Position numbers and translations under genes: made by a program. The notes under the pieces are model-generated. The model was given only the letters and a program-made list of their open reading frames with translations, ran no database searches and was not told where the DNA came from. A DNA stretch of 64,000 nucleotides from Novosphingobium sp. PhB57 (GTDB taxonomy: Bacteria; Pseudomonadota; Alphaproteobacteria; Sphingomonadales; Sphingomonadaceae): contig NZ_SMBO01000006.1 of NCBI RefSeq assembly GCF_004342985.1, forward strand, positions 186,001 to 250,000, read 5' to 3'. Below, in pieces: positions 50,418 through 59,443 of the stretch (the stretch's first letter is position 1; every line of letters begins with the position of its first letter).

Positions 50418-51272
50418 TTATCCGAGATAGATGCCCGAGGGATTGCCGGTAACGCCGGATTCCACCTCGAACAGCGCCCCGTCGAATTCGGATTCCGGCA
50501 GGCCCTTGGATGCCGAAGTCACGAACATGCGGTCCAGCTTCTCGCCCGCGAAAGCGATGTTGGTGATACGCTTTGCGGGCAGTTCGATCGAGCGCTCGCG
50601 GGTGCCGTCGGGGGCGAAGCGGCTGATCTTGCCGCCGTCCCAATGGGCGGTCCAGAGATAGCCCTCGGCGTCGGTGGTCATGCCGTCGGGATAGCCGTCT
50701 TCCTCGGAAAAGCGGATGAATTCCTCGCGCGAGTGAGCGCCGGTTTCATCCAGGGCGAAGCGGTAGATCACGCGCAGCGCCGAGTCCGCGTGGTAGAGCC
50801 ACTGGCCGCAGGGCGAGAAGGCCGGACCGTTGGGCACGGTGTAGTCGCTGTCGATCACCTGCCATTCGCCCGCGGGCGAAAGGCGGTAGAGCGAGCCGGA
50901 GACATTCTCCTCGGCCATGTCCATCGTGCCGCACCAGATCGCGCCGTGGCGGTCGGCCTTGCCGTCGTTCATGCGGTTGCCGGGCAGGTGCGGTTCGGGG
51001 TCGTTGCGCTCCGAGATGGTCAGCGGGTCGAGCGTGATATTGGCGACGCCGTCCTGGAAGCCGCCGATCAGGCCGCCTTCGGCACGCGGGGCGACCCAGC
51101 CGAGACGGGCAGGCATGTCCCAGCGAGTCACGGTGTTATCGTCCAGGCTGAGACGGTTGAGGGCAGGGGCGAGGATGTCGACCCAGTAGAAGGCATTGTC
51201 GCGCGCGCACCAGAGCGCGCCTTCGCCGAGGGTATCGCGCACGTCGCGATCGATCTTGCGCCAAAGCGTCAT
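50418..51272 (-). CDS. SMP-30/gluconolactonase-family lactonase (probable L-arabinolactonase)
   Basis: The product has 284 residues. Metal ligands of the SMP-30 propeller are visible: Glu in LGEGALW, Asn in NDGKADRHGAIW, and Asp in YPDGMTTDAEGYLW, with Asn in VPNGPAFS. It would open arabino- or galactono-lactone to the acid in the cytosol. It is the third gene of the minus-strand set galM, dehydratase, lactonase. The substrate is inferred from the cluster. Confidence 0.87.
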   Translation of the reverse strand: MTLWRKIDRDVRDTLGEGALWCARDNAFYWVDILAPALNRLSLDDNTVTRWDMPARLGWVAPRAEGGLIGGFQDGVANITLDPLTISERNDPEPHLPGNRMNDGKADRHGAIWCGTMDMAEENVSGSLYRLSPAGEWQVIDSDYTVPNGPAFSPCGQWLYHADSALRVIYRFALDETGAHSREEFIRFSEEDGYPDGMTTDAEGYLWTAHWDGGKISRFAPDGTRERSIELPAKRITNIAFAGEKLDRMFVTSASKGLPESEFDGALFEVESGVTGNPSGIYLG

Positions 51273-51400
51273 GAAACTCTCCCTAACAGTAAATCGGCCC
51301 CCGCCCCGTCCTTTCCCTTGGGGGGACAGGCAGGGACGAGGGCCGAAAGGTCATCCGACGGCTAGATCGGACAGGATGTCGATCTTAGTGGCTATCGCCC

Positions 51401-53200
51401 TTAGTGGTTGTCCCTGGGCAGGCCCATGGTCTGGGCAATGCGCTGGTACTTCTCGGCGCCTTCGAGGATCGCGCCGGTGTCCATCTGGCCGACGACCGAG
51501 CGCTGGATTTCCTGCCAAGGCGTCTGCGAGGCCGGGAAGGGGTATCCGCCCTTGGCTTCCAGAGCGGCACGGCGCGCGGCCAGTTCCTCGTCGGAGATCA
51601 GCACGTCCACGCGGCCCTTCTTGAGGTCCATGCGCACGCGGTCACCCGATTCCAGCAGGGCGAGGCCGCCCATGGCTGCGGCTTCAGGCGAAGCGTTGAG
51701 GATCGAGGGGCTGCCCGAGGTGCCCGACTGGCGGCCGTCGCCGATGCACGGCAGCGAGTGCACGCCTTCGGTGATGAGGTACGAAGGCGGACGCATGTTC
51801 ACCACTTCGGCTGCACCCGGGTAGCCGATCGGGCCGGCGCCGCGCATGAACAGCAGGGTCTGGGGGGTGATGCCGGTGGCCGGATCGTCGATGCGGTGAT
51901 GGTAGTCTTCCGGACCGTCGAACACCACGGCCTGGCCTTCGAAGGCGTCCAGGTCGTCGGGGTTCGAGAGATAGCGGTCGCGGAATTCCTTGGAGATCAC
52001 GCTGGTCTTCATGATCGCGGCGTCGAACAGGTTGCCCGACAGGACCAGGAAGCCGGCTTCTTCCACCAGCGGCTGGTCGAAGGGCTTGATGACCTTCTCG
52101 TCCTCGATCGTGGCGTCGCGGCAGTTGTCGCCCATGGTCTGGCCGTTCACCGTCATCGCGCCCTCGTGAATGAGGCCCTGCTTGATGAGCTGCGCGACCA
52201 CGGCGGGGACGCCGCCGGCACGGTAGTAGTCTTCGCCCAGGTATTCGCCTGCGGGCTGGAGGTTCACCAGCAGCGGGATCTTGTGGCCGATGCGCTCCCA
52301 GTCCTTCAGCGGCAGATCGACGCCGATGTGGCGGGCGATCGCGGCAAGGTGGATCGGGGCGTTGGTCGAACCGCCGATGGCGGCGTTGACGGCGATGGCG
52401 TTATGGAAGGCGTCCAGCGTCATGATGTCCGAGGGCTTGAGGTCCTCGTGCACCATGTCGACGATGCGCTTGCCGGTGCGCCATGCGCATTCCTGGCGGT
52501 CGCGGTAAGGCGCGGGGATCGCGGCCGAGCCGGGCAGCATCATGCCCAGGGCTTCGGCGAGCGAGTTCATCGTCGTCGCCGTGCCCATGGTGTTGCAGTA
52601 GCCGGTGGACGGGGCCGACGAGGCGACGAGCTTGATGAAGCCGTCGGCGTCGAGTTCGCCGGCAGCCATCATCTCGCGGCCCTTCCACACGATCGTGCCC
52701 GAGCCGGTGCGCTCGCCCTTGTGCCAGCCGTTGAGCATCGGGCCGACCGAAAGCGCGATCGCCGGGATGTTCACGGTTGCGGCGGCCATCAGCAGCGCCG
52801 GGGTGGTCTTGTCGCAGCCGGTGGTCAGCACCACGCCGTCGAGCGGGTAGCCGTAGATCGCTTCGACCAGGCCGAGGTAGGCCAGGTTGCGGTCGAGACC
52901 GGCGGTCGGGCGCTTGCCGGTTTCCTGGATCGGGTGGACCGGGAATTCCAGCGCGATGCCGCCGGCTTCGCGAATGCCTTCGCGAATGCGCTCGGCCAGC
53001 ACGATGTGGTGGCGGTTGCAGGGCGACAGGTCGCTGCCGGTCTGGGCGATACCGATGATCGGCTTGCCCGAGCGAAGCTCTTCAAGGCTGATGCCGAAGT
53101 TCAGGTAGCGCTCCAGGTAGAGCGAGGTCATGTCGATGTTGTCGGGATTGTCGAACCAGGCGCGCGAGCGCAGCTTCGGTGCAGTCTTGTTGTCGGTCAT
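51401..53200 (-). CDS. IlvD/Edd-family sugar-acid dehydratase (probable L-arabonate dehydratase)
   Basis: The product has 599 residues. Iron-sulfur cysteines appear in SDLSPCNRHH, TTGCDKTTPA and STGYCNTMGTATTMN. The C-terminal IGDGRQSGTSGSPSILNASP is the usual end-domain motif. It would turn L-arabonate into 2-keto-3-deoxy-L-arabonate; galactonate is a possible second substrate. It lies 22 bases after galM and 128 before the lactonase. Confidence 0.92.
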   Translation of the reverse strand: MTDNKTAPKLRSRAWFDNPDNIDMTSLYLERYLNFGISLEELRSGKPIIGIAQTGSDLSPCNRHHIVLAERIREGIREAGGIALEFPVHPIQETGKRPTAGLDRNLAYLGLVEAIYGYPLDGVVLTTGCDKTTPALLMAAATVNIPAIALSVGPMLNGWHKGERTGSGTIVWKGREMMAAGELDADGFIKLVASSAPSTGYCNTMGTATTMNSLAEALGMMLPGSAAIPAPYRDRQECAWRTGKRIVDMVHEDLKPSDIMTLDAFHNAIAVNAAIGGSTNAPIHLAAIARHIGVDLPLKDWERIGHKIPLLVNLQPAGEYLGEDYYRAGGVPAVVAQLIKQGLIHEGAMTVNGQTMGDNCRDATIEDEKVIKPFDQPLVEEAGFLVLSGNLFDAAIMKTSVISKEFRDRYLSNPDDLDAFEGQAVVFDGPEDYHHRIDDPATGITPQTLLFMRGAGPIGYPGAAEVVNMRPPSYLITEGVHSLPCIGDGRQSGTSGSPSILNASPEAAAMGGLALLESGDRVRMDLKKGRVDVLISDEELAARRAALEAKGGYPFPASQTPWQEIQRSVVGQMDTGAILEGAEKYQRIAQTMGLPRDNH

Positions 53201-53222
53201 GGGCGATCGTTTCTTTTCGAGG

Positions 53223-54377
53223 TCAGCGCGAAGAAGTGGAAACGCGGTAGATCATGACATGCTTGTAGGGCTTGCCGGGATCGACGCGGGTGGACGGGAA
53301 GTTCGCGTGGTTCGGCGAGTCCGGGAACTTCTGCGGTTCCAGTGCGATGCCGTCGCCCATGCGGTAGAGGTGGCCGTTCTTGCCGATGAACGTACCGTCG
53401 AGGAAGTTGCCCGCATAGAACTGCACGCCGGGTTCGGTCGTCAGCAGTTCCAGCACGCGGCCGGACGCCGGGTCTTCCAGGCGCGCGGCCAGTTCGGGGG
53501 TCTTGGTCACGCCCTTGTCGAGCGCGAAGTTGTGGTCGTAGCCGCGGCCCATGACGATCTGCTCGTCCTTGCCGTCGCGAATGCCTTCACCGACCAGGCG
53601 GCCCTTGCGGAAGTCGAACACGGTGCCGGAAACGTCGCGCAGTTCGCCGGTGGGGATCAGCTTGTCGTTGACCGGGGTGTAGTGACCGGCCGGGATCGTC
53701 AGCACTTCCTGCATGGCGTCGCGCGGGCTGCCTTCACCGGCCATGTTGAAGATGGCGTGGTTGGTCATGTTGAGCACGGTCGGCTTGTCGGTCGTCGCTT
53801 CGAACACGATCTGCAGGTTGCCCTTCTCGTCCAGCGAGTAAGTGACCTTGGTCTTCACCGTGCCGGGGTAGCCCGAATCGCCGTCGGGGCTGACGAGCGA
53901 GAACACCGCCGTCGCCACGGCGCCCGACTTGACCGATTCGACCTTCCAGTTCTGGACGTCGAAGCCCTTGCCGCCGCCGTGCAGCGACTGGCCGTGGTCG
54001 TTCTGGGGGAGCTGGTAGCTCTTGCCGTCGAGCGTGAACTTGCCGTCCGCGATGCGGTTGCCGTAGCGGCCGATGGTGGCGCCCCAGTAGTTCGGGCGCT
54101 TCTCGTAGCTGGCAACGTCGTCATAGCCGAGCAGGATGTCGGCCAGCTTGCCGTCCCGGTCGGGGGCCATCATCTTCCACAGCGTGGCGCCGTAGGTCAG
54201 GATCGTGGCGGAGACGCCATTGGCGGCCTTCAGCGTCACGGCCGAGACTTGCGTGCCGTCCGCCAGCGCACCGGCCGGAGCCTGCGAGGCATCGGCGGCC
54301 AGCGCCGGATTGGCCGAAAGGGCAAAGGATGAGGCGGATACCGCCATCGCTACAAACGCCTTGCGCAGTTTCCTCAT
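53223..54377 (-). CDS. galM: Aldose 1-epimerase, periplasmic
   Basis: The product has 384 residues from ATG 54377 (GGGAG 8 bases upstream; ATG 54392 is the alternative). A signal peptide (AFVAMAVSASSFALSANPALA) indicates export. TIGRYGNRIADGKF, NMTNHAIFNMAG with the catalytic His, and IALEPQKFPDSPNH with the catalytic Glu are clear. It interconverts sugar anomers, preparing arabinose or galactose for uptake or oxidation. First gene of the minus-strand set. Confidence 0.93.
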   Translation of the reverse strand: MRKLRKAFVAMAVSASSFALSANPALAADASQAPAGALADGTQVSAVTLKAANGVSATILTYGATLWKMMAPDRDGKLADILLGYDDVASYEKRPNYWGATIGRYGNRIADGKFTLDGKSYQLPQNDHGQSLHGGGKGFDVQNWKVESVKSGAVATAVFSLVSPDGDSGYPGTVKTKVTYSLDEKGNLQIVFEATTDKPTVLNMTNHAIFNMAGEGSPRDAMQEVLTIPAGHYTPVNDKLIPTGELRDVSGTVFDFRKGRLVGEGIRDGKDEQIVMGRGYDHNFALDKGVTKTPELAARLEDPASGRVLELLTTEPGVQFYAGNFLDGTFIGKNGHLYRMGDGIALEPQKFPDSPNHANFPSTRVDPGKPYKHVMIYRVSTSSR

Positions 54378-54457
54378 TGCCCTAGCTCCCATTTCTTAGT
54401 GTAAGTCGATTCTGCATATTGGTTTCCGACGCGGCCCATTGACGACGCCGTGTCGCG

Positions 54458-54475
54458 CATATAGTCCGACAAATA
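54458..54475. promoter_or_regulatory. Candidate GntR operator between galM and the transporter
   Basis: CATATAGTCCGACAAATA holds the near-palindrome GTC-C-GAC. Its reverse complement TGTCGGACTAT resembles TGTCGGAGTAA found before the aldehyde dehydrogenase (56813). A related TTTCCGAC lies at 54423. A shared site in both control regions suggests one regulator, probably the GntR protein at 55971. Confidence 0.4.
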
Positions 54476-54538
54476 GAAAGAGCGCAAGCCGGTTTGCCGC
54501 AGGGCACGGCGCGGTTCTCTGGTAAAGAGAGGATAGTC

Positions 54539-55855
54539 ATGCCCCCAGTGGTTTCATCTGGAGATGCCCCAGTGCTTCACGCGCAGCCAGCGGGCGTCCG
54601 CTACGGCCCTGCGCTGACGCTGCTTGCCAGCCTGTTTTTCATGTGGGGCTTCATCACCGTCATCAACAACACGCTGCTGCCGCATCTGCGCAGTGTGTTC
54701 GATCTTAGCTACACCCAGACGACACTGATCGAATCGGTGTGGTTCATCGCCTATTTCGTGGCTTCGATCCCCTCGGCCAAGCTGATCGAGCGCGTCGGCT
54801 ACCAGAAGTCGCTCGTCGTCGGCCTGCTGATCATGGCGGCCGGCGCGCTGGGCATGATGCTGGCCGCCAGCATCCCGTCCTACGGCGTGACGCTGGTCAT
54901 GCTCTTCGTCATCGCCAGCGGCATCACCCTGCTGCAGGTTGCGGCCAACCCCTATGTCGCTGTCGTCGGCAAGCCCGAGACCGCGTCCTCGCGCCTCAAC
55001 CTGGTGCAGGCGCTCAACTCGGCCGGTACCATGCTGGCCCCGCTCTTCGGCGCCTACCTGATCCTCGGCCGTTCCAAGAGCGGCACTTCTGCCGCCGGTA
55101 CCGTGCTGACCGATGCCGAACGCCTGGCGGACGCGCACTCGGTGATCTTGCCTTACGCGCTCGTCGCGGTGGTGCTGGTGATCCTGGCCGTGGTGATCGC
55201 CAAGTTCCCGCTGCCCTCGATGGGTTCGGCGAACTCGCGCCTTGCCAAGGACCAGCGCAAGCACTTGTCCTTGTGGAACCACCGCAACCTCGTGTTCGGC
55301 ATTCCCGCGATCTTCATCTACCTGATCGCCGAGATCGGCGTGGCGAACCTCTTCGTGAACTTCGTCAGCCAGCCGGACATCGCCAACCTGACGCATGAGC
55401 AGGCAGGCAAGTACCTGACCTTCCTCTGGGGCGGCATGATGGTCGGCCGCTTCGCCGGTTCCGCGATCATGCAGCGCTTCGATGCGGGCAAGGTCCTGGC
55501 GTTCTTCTCGGTTGGCGCCTTCGCGGTGATGGTCGTGACGATCTTCGCGCATGGCCCCGTCGCCATGTGGTCGCTGATCCTCGTCGGCCTGTTCCACTCG
55601 ATCATGTTCCCGACCATCTTCACGCTCGGCATCAAGGGCCTCGGCCCGCTGACCGAAGAAGGCTCGGGCCTGCTCGTCATGGCGATCGCCGGCGGTGCGC
55701 TGGTGATCGTGCAGGGCTGGCTGGCCGACAACTTCGGCCTCCAGAACTCCTTCATCCTGACGGCTGTTTGTGAACTCTACGTGCTGTTCTACGCGCTGTG
55801 GGGCAGCAAGGTGACCAACGCGGAGCCGGACCTCGTGCCGGAACCCGCCGAGTAA
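54539..55855 (+). CDS. FucP-type sugar:proton symporter (MFS)
   Basis: The product has 438 residues with twelve membrane segments. FFMWGFITVINNTLLPHLRS at the start and QVAANPYVAVVGKPETASSR in the middle are characteristic of the FucP (fucose/galactose/arabinose) family. It imports the monosaccharide across the inner membrane. ATG 54539 follows GAGAGGA. It is divergent from galM and ends at a strong terminator. Confidence 0.92.
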   Translation: MPPVVSSGDAPVLHAQPAGVRYGPALTLLASLFFMWGFITVINNTLLPHLRSVFDLSYTQTTLIESVWFIAYFVASIPSAKLIERVGYQKSLVVGLLIMAAGALGMMLAASIPSYGVTLVMLFVIASGITLLQVAANPYVAVVGKPETASSRLNLVQALNSAGTMLAPLFGAYLILGRSKSGTSAAGTVLTDAERLADAHSVILPYALVAVVLVILAVVIAKFPLPSMGSANSRLAKDQRKHLSLWNHRNLVFGIPAIFIYLIAEIGVANLFVNFVSQPDIANLTHEQAGKYLTFLWGGMMVGRFAGSAIMQRFDAGKVLAFFSVGAFAVMVVTIFAHGPVAMWSLILVGLFHSIMFPTIFTLGIKGLGPLTEEGSGLLVMAIAGGALVIVQGWLADNFGLQNSFILTAVCELYVLFYALWGSKVTNAEPDLVPEPAE

Positions 55856-55875
55856 CCGGACGATTCAGCATCAAT

Positions 55876-55913
55876 GAAAAAGGCCCCGGCGAGCAATCGC
55901 CGGGGCCTTTTTC
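55876..55913 (+). terminator. Strong terminator after the transporter
   Basis: A perfect 17-base stem (55876-55892 with 55897-55913, loop GCAA) with A-run on the left and TTTTTC on the right follows the stop by 20 bases. It can work in both directions. Confidence 0.95.
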
Positions 55914-55927
55914 TTTTGGAGCGGTAA

Positions 55928-55970
55928 GGAAAGCCGTCGTCCCGGATCAAGTCCGGGGCGACGGCTTTCC
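55928..55970. repeat. REP-like palindrome between transporter and GntR gene
   Basis: GGAAAGCCGTCGTCCCGGA pairs with TCCGGGGCGACGGCTTTCC around TCAAG with one wobble. The core CCCGGATCAAGTCCGGG is a common alphaproteobacterial intergenic repeat. On the plus strand it is followed by a T-rich run and could be a second terminator. Confidence 0.8.
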
Positions 55971-56729
55971 TTATTTTTTCTCCATCGCGCTGCGGGTATC
56001 CTCCAGCGCCAGGTCCACCAGCACGTTCATCGCCTCGGCCGCCGCTGCGGCATCGCCTGCGGCGATGGCGTCGTAGACGCGGACATGGTCGGGGATCGGG
56101 TTGCGGGGCAGGGCACGGGCGCGCTGCTTGAACTGGGTGGTCCAGTTCACTGCCGCGCCGATCGAGGCGCTGAGCACCAGCAAGGCGTCATTGCGCGTCG
56201 CCTGGAGAATCGCATTGTGGAAATCGCGGTCCGCCGCGCGGCCGGCCTCGGTGGTGAGCGTATGCCGACGCATTGCCGTCAGCGCGTCCTTCATCGCCTT
56301 GAGATCGTGCTTCTCCCGGCGTTGCGCGGCCAGGCGCGCGGCGGCTGGCTCGACGATGGCGCGCAGTTCGAACAGGCTGCGCACGAATTCGATGTCCGGC
56401 TCTCCGGCAAAGGCCCAGCCCAGCACTTCGGGATCGAGCAGGTTCCAGCGATCGCGAGGAAGAACCCGCGTTCCCGCCTTGGGGCGGCTGGCGACCAGGC
56501 CCTTCGCACTCAGGACCTGGATGGCTTCCCGATAGGCGCTGCGCGAGACCTGGAGTTCCTCGGCAAAGGCGACTTCACCAGAAAGTATGTCTCCCGGTGC
56601 ATATTTGCCGGACAAGATGGCCGTTCCCAGTTTATGGGCGATAGCGCCGTGCAGGCGGCGGCCCGGACCACGGGCTTCGTCGGCCGGCCTTGCACTTTCT
56701 TCATCGTTCACGAAATTGGCTTCTGACAC
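55971..56729 (-). CDS. GntR/FadR-family transcriptional regulator
   Basis: The product has 252 residues from GTG 56729; GTG 56741 is possible but touches its own ribosome site. The N-terminal winged HTH has LSGEVAFAEELQVSRSAYRE-AIQVLSAKGLV. The C-terminal FCD domain has RSLFELRAIVEPAAARLAAQ and AADRDFHNAILQATRNDALL. It likely senses a sugar acid such as arabonate or its keto-deoxy form and represses both sugar operons. It lies between them on the opposite strand. Confidence 0.92.
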   Translation of the reverse strand: MSEANFVNDEESARPADEARGPGRRLHGAIAHKLGTAILSGKYAPGDILSGEVAFAEELQVSRSAYREAIQVLSAKGLVASRPKAGTRVLPRDRWNLLDPEVLGWAFAGEPDIEFVRSLFELRAIVEPAAARLAAQRREKHDLKAMKDALTAMRRHTLTTEAGRAADRDFHNAILQATRNDALLVLSASIGAAVNWTTQFKQRARALPRNPIPDHVRVYDAIAAGDAAAAAEAMNVLVDLALEDTRSAMEKK

Positions 56730-56812
56730 TGTTATTGGCACCTCTCCGATGGAACCTAACAGTCCTTCTCACGCGAAGGAACGACAAACATTGCGTTTCT
56801 GATGCGCTGGGA

Positions 56813-56828
56813 ATATGTCGGAGTAAAT
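56813..56828. promoter_or_regulatory. Candidate GntR operator before the aldehyde dehydrogenase operon
   Basis: ATATGTCGGAGTAAAT shares TGTCGGA-TA with the site at 54458. It lies 14 bases before the ATG, so binding would block transcription or early elongation. It is one near-palindromic site; more copies are not seen. Confidence 0.4.
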
Positions 56829-56841
56829 AGGGAGATCCCAA

Positions 56842-58371
56842 ATGACCGAATTCCGTTCCATCGTGGCCGAAACCGGCGAGCCCCAGGGCGAACCGCTGGC
56901 CGTGAACGGCCCTGCCGATGTCGCCGCCGCCTGCGCCGCAGCGGCTGCCGCATTCGATACCTACCGTGCCACCGACCGTGAAACCCGCGCTGCGTTCCTT
57001 GAGCGAATCGCAGACGAGATCCTGGCCATCGGCGATTCGCTGATCGACGCCTATGTTGCCGAGAGCGGCCTGCCGCGCGGCCGCGGCGAAGGTGAGCGTG
57101 GCCGTACCATGGGCCAGCTGCGCATGTTCGCCGATGTCGTCCGCAAGGGCCAGTGGCAGCAGCTGCGCATCGATCCGGCCCTGCCGGACCGCGCTCCTCT
57201 GCCCCGCCCCGACCTGCGCCTGCGCATGATCCCGGTCGGCCCGGTCGCCGTGTTCGGCGCCTCGAACTTCCCGCTCGCCTTCTCGACCGCCGGTGGTGAC
57301 ACCGCTTCGGCGCTGGCCGCCGGTTGCCCGGTCGTGGTCAAGGGCCACCCGGCCCACCCGATCACCGGCGGGCTGATTGCCGCCGCGATCACCAAGGCCG
57401 TCAAGGACGCCGGTCTTCCCGAAGGCGTGTTCCAGCACCTGGTCGGCCCGTCGAACGAACTCGGCGCCGCGCTCGTGCAGGATCCGCGCATCATGGCGGT
57501 CGGCTTCACCGGTTCGCGCGGTGGCGGTCTCGCCCTCGCCAAGCTGGCCCAGGCCCGCGAAGTGCCGATCCCGGTCTATGCCGAAATGTCGAGCATCAAC
57601 CCGGTCCTGCTGCTTCCCGAAGCGCTCAAGGCCCGTGGCGAAGCTCTCGGCACCGCTTTCGTCGGTTCGCTGACGATGGGCGCCGGCCAGTTCTGCACCA
57701 ACCCCGGCCTGATCCTGGCCGTGGACGGTGAAGGCCTGGACGCTTTCGTTGCCGCCGCCACCGGCGGTGTGTCGGAAGCCAAGCCGCAGACCATGCTGAC
57801 CACCGGCATCGCCGCCGCTTATGCCAAGGGCGTCGAAGCGCTTGAAGGCAATGCCGGCGTCGAGACCATCGCCAAGGGCGAAGAAGGCAGCAAGACCACC
57901 GGCGGTGCGATCCTGTTCCAGACCACGGCCGAGCAGTTCCTCGCCGACAAGGCGATCGGCCACGAAGTGTTCGGCGCCGCGTCGATCGTCGTGCGCTGCA
58001 AGGACGAAGCCGAACTCGCCAGCCTGCTCGAAGGCCTGGAAGGCCAGCTGACCGCCACCCTGCACATGGACGCCGCCGACGAAGCCGCTGCTTCGCGCCT
58101 GCTGCCCGTGCTGGAGCGCAAGGTCGGCCGCATCCTCGCCAACGGCTGGCCCACCGGCGTCGAAGTGTGCCACGCGATGGTGCACGGCGGCCCGTTCCCC
58201 TCGACCTCCGACCCGCGCACCACGTCGGTCGGCAGCATGGCGATCGACCGCTTCCTGCGTCCGGTCAGCTACCAGAACCTCGCTCAGGACGTGCTTCCGG
58301 CCGAACTGCGCGACGCAGCCTTCGGTGACGGCGCGCCCCGCCTGATCGACGGCACGCTTACCCTCAACTAA
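56842..58371 (+). CDS. Aldehyde dehydrogenase (probable alpha-ketoglutaric semialdehyde dehydrogenase)
   Basis: The product has 509 residues. The catalytic Cys is in MGAGQFCTNPGL and the cofactor region is VAVFGASNFPLAFSTAGGDT, as in the NADP-dependent 2,5-dioxovalerate dehydrogenase group. It oxidises alpha-ketoglutarate semialdehyde to alpha-ketoglutarate, the final step of the arabinose route. First gene of the plus-strand operon. A perfect hairpin separates it from the next gene. Confidence 0.9.
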   Translation: MTEFRSIVAETGEPQGEPLAVNGPADVAAACAAAAAAFDTYRATDRETRAAFLERIADEILAIGDSLIDAYVAESGLPRGRGEGERGRTMGQLRMFADVVRKGQWQQLRIDPALPDRAPLPRPDLRLRMIPVGPVAVFGASNFPLAFSTAGGDTASALAAGCPVVVKGHPAHPITGGLIAAAITKAVKDAGLPEGVFQHLVGPSNELGAALVQDPRIMAVGFTGSRGGGLALAKLAQAREVPIPVYAEMSSINPVLLLPEALKARGEALGTAFVGSLTMGAGQFCTNPGLILAVDGEGLDAFVAAATGGVSEAKPQTMLTTGIAAAYAKGVEALEGNAGVETIAKGEEGSKTTGGAILFQTTAEQFLADKAIGHEVFGAASIVVRCKDEAELASLLEGLEGQLTATLHMDAADEAAASRLLPVLERKVGRILANGWPTGVEVCHAMVHGGPFPSTSDPRTTSVGSMAIDRFLRPVSYQNLAQDVLPAELRDAAFGDGAPRLIDGTLTLN

Positions 58372-58384
58372 CCCCACTCAATCC

Positions 58385-58418
58385 CCGCAGCGCGCCCCCT
58401 CAAGAAGGCGCGCTGCGG
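58385..58418 (+). other. Intercistronic hairpin after the aldehyde dehydrogenase
   Basis: CCGCAGCGCGCC (58385-58396) pairs perfectly with GGCGCGCTGCGG (58407-58418) around a 10-base loop. No T-run follows, and the next gene starts 18 bases later with its own GGGAGAG. An RNA-stabilising or processing element is more likely than a full terminator. Confidence 0.7.
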
Positions 58419-58435
58419 ACCTGGGAGAGACCTCC

Positions 58436-59440
58436 ATGACCTACCTTCGCCTGCTCCAGCATCGCGCGCCCGACGGCGTGCGCTCCGTCATCCTGGCCGA
58501 GGGCGATGCCGCCCACTTCCTTCAGGGCGTCACCACCACGCGCGAACTCGCGTCGCGCGCCATCGCCGAAGGCGTGACGCTGGCCGACGCCGCCAAGGCT
58601 GCCGGACAGGGCGAAGCGGTCGACATCAAGGCCGAATTCGCGGCGGGCAACCTGCTCACCCCGATCGACCACGACGATTCCGCCCACCTGCTGATGACCG
58701 GCACGGGCCTGACGCACCTCGGTTCGGCCGAAGGCCGCAACAAGATGCACCAGGCTGCAGCCTCGGGTGAGCACGTCACCGATTCCATGCGCATGTTCCT
58801 GGAAGGCCTCGAAGGCGGCAAGCCCGCCGCCGGCACCGAAGGCCAGCAGCCGGAATGGTTCTACAAGGGCGACGGCCAGCTGCTCGTCGGCCCCGGCGAA
58901 GCGCTGACCATGCCTGCTTTCGCCAAGGACGGCGGCGAAGAGCCCGAACTGGCCGGCATCTACCTGGTCGGTGAAGACGGCAATGTCTACCGCCTCGGCC
59001 TCGCGCTTGCCAACGAGTTCTCGGACCACGTCACCGAGCGTCACAACTACCTGTGGCTCGCCCACTCGAAGCTGCGCCAGGCCGCCCTCGGCCCGGAACT
59101 GCTGCTCGGCACCCCGCCGGAGAAGATCGAAGGCACCAGCAAGATCGTGCGCGGCGGCGAAACGATCTGGGAAAAGCCCTTCCTCTCGGGCGAAGGCAAC
59201 ATGTCGCACACGTTTGCGAACCTTGAGCACCACCACTTCAAGTACGACCTGTTCCGCCGCGCCGGCGACGTGCACGTCCACTTCTTCGGCACCGCTACCC
59301 TGTCGTTCGCGGACGGCGTGACCACGCAGGAAGGCGATGTGTTCGAGATCGACGCCGCGCCCTTCACCCTGCCGGTTTCGAACCCGCTCGCCCGCGCCGC
59401 CGCTTCGGCCGAAGCGACCACGACCGTGAAGGCGCTCTGA
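58436..59440 (+). CDS. AraD1/GguC-family protein of the FAH superfamily (probable 2-keto-3-deoxy-L-arabonate dehydratase)
   Basis: The product has 334 residues. The central and C-terminal parts WFYKGDGQLLVGPGEALTMP, YLVGEDGNVYRLGLALANEF and EGNMSHTFANLEHHHFKYDL belong to the AraD1-type branch of fumarylacetoacetate-hydrolase-like proteins. It probably dehydrates 2-keto-3-deoxy-L-arabonate to alpha-ketoglutarate semialdehyde for the neighbouring dehydrogenase. The reaction is inferred from family and context. Confidence 0.85.
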   Translation: MTYLRLLQHRAPDGVRSVILAEGDAAHFLQGVTTTRELASRAIAEGVTLADAAKAAGQGEAVDIKAEFAAGNLLTPIDHDDSAHLLMTGTGLTHLGSAEGRNKMHQAAASGEHVTDSMRMFLEGLEGGKPAAGTEGQQPEWFYKGDGQLLVGPGEALTMPAFAKDGGEEPELAGIYLVGEDGNVYRLGLALANEFSDHVTERHNYLWLAHSKLRQAALGPELLLGTPPEKIEGTSKIVRGGETIWEKPFLSGEGNMSHTFANLEHHHFKYDLFRRAGDVHVHFFGTATLSFADGVTTQEGDVFEIDAAPFTLPVSNPLARAAASAEATTTVKAL

Positions 59441-59443
59441 GCC

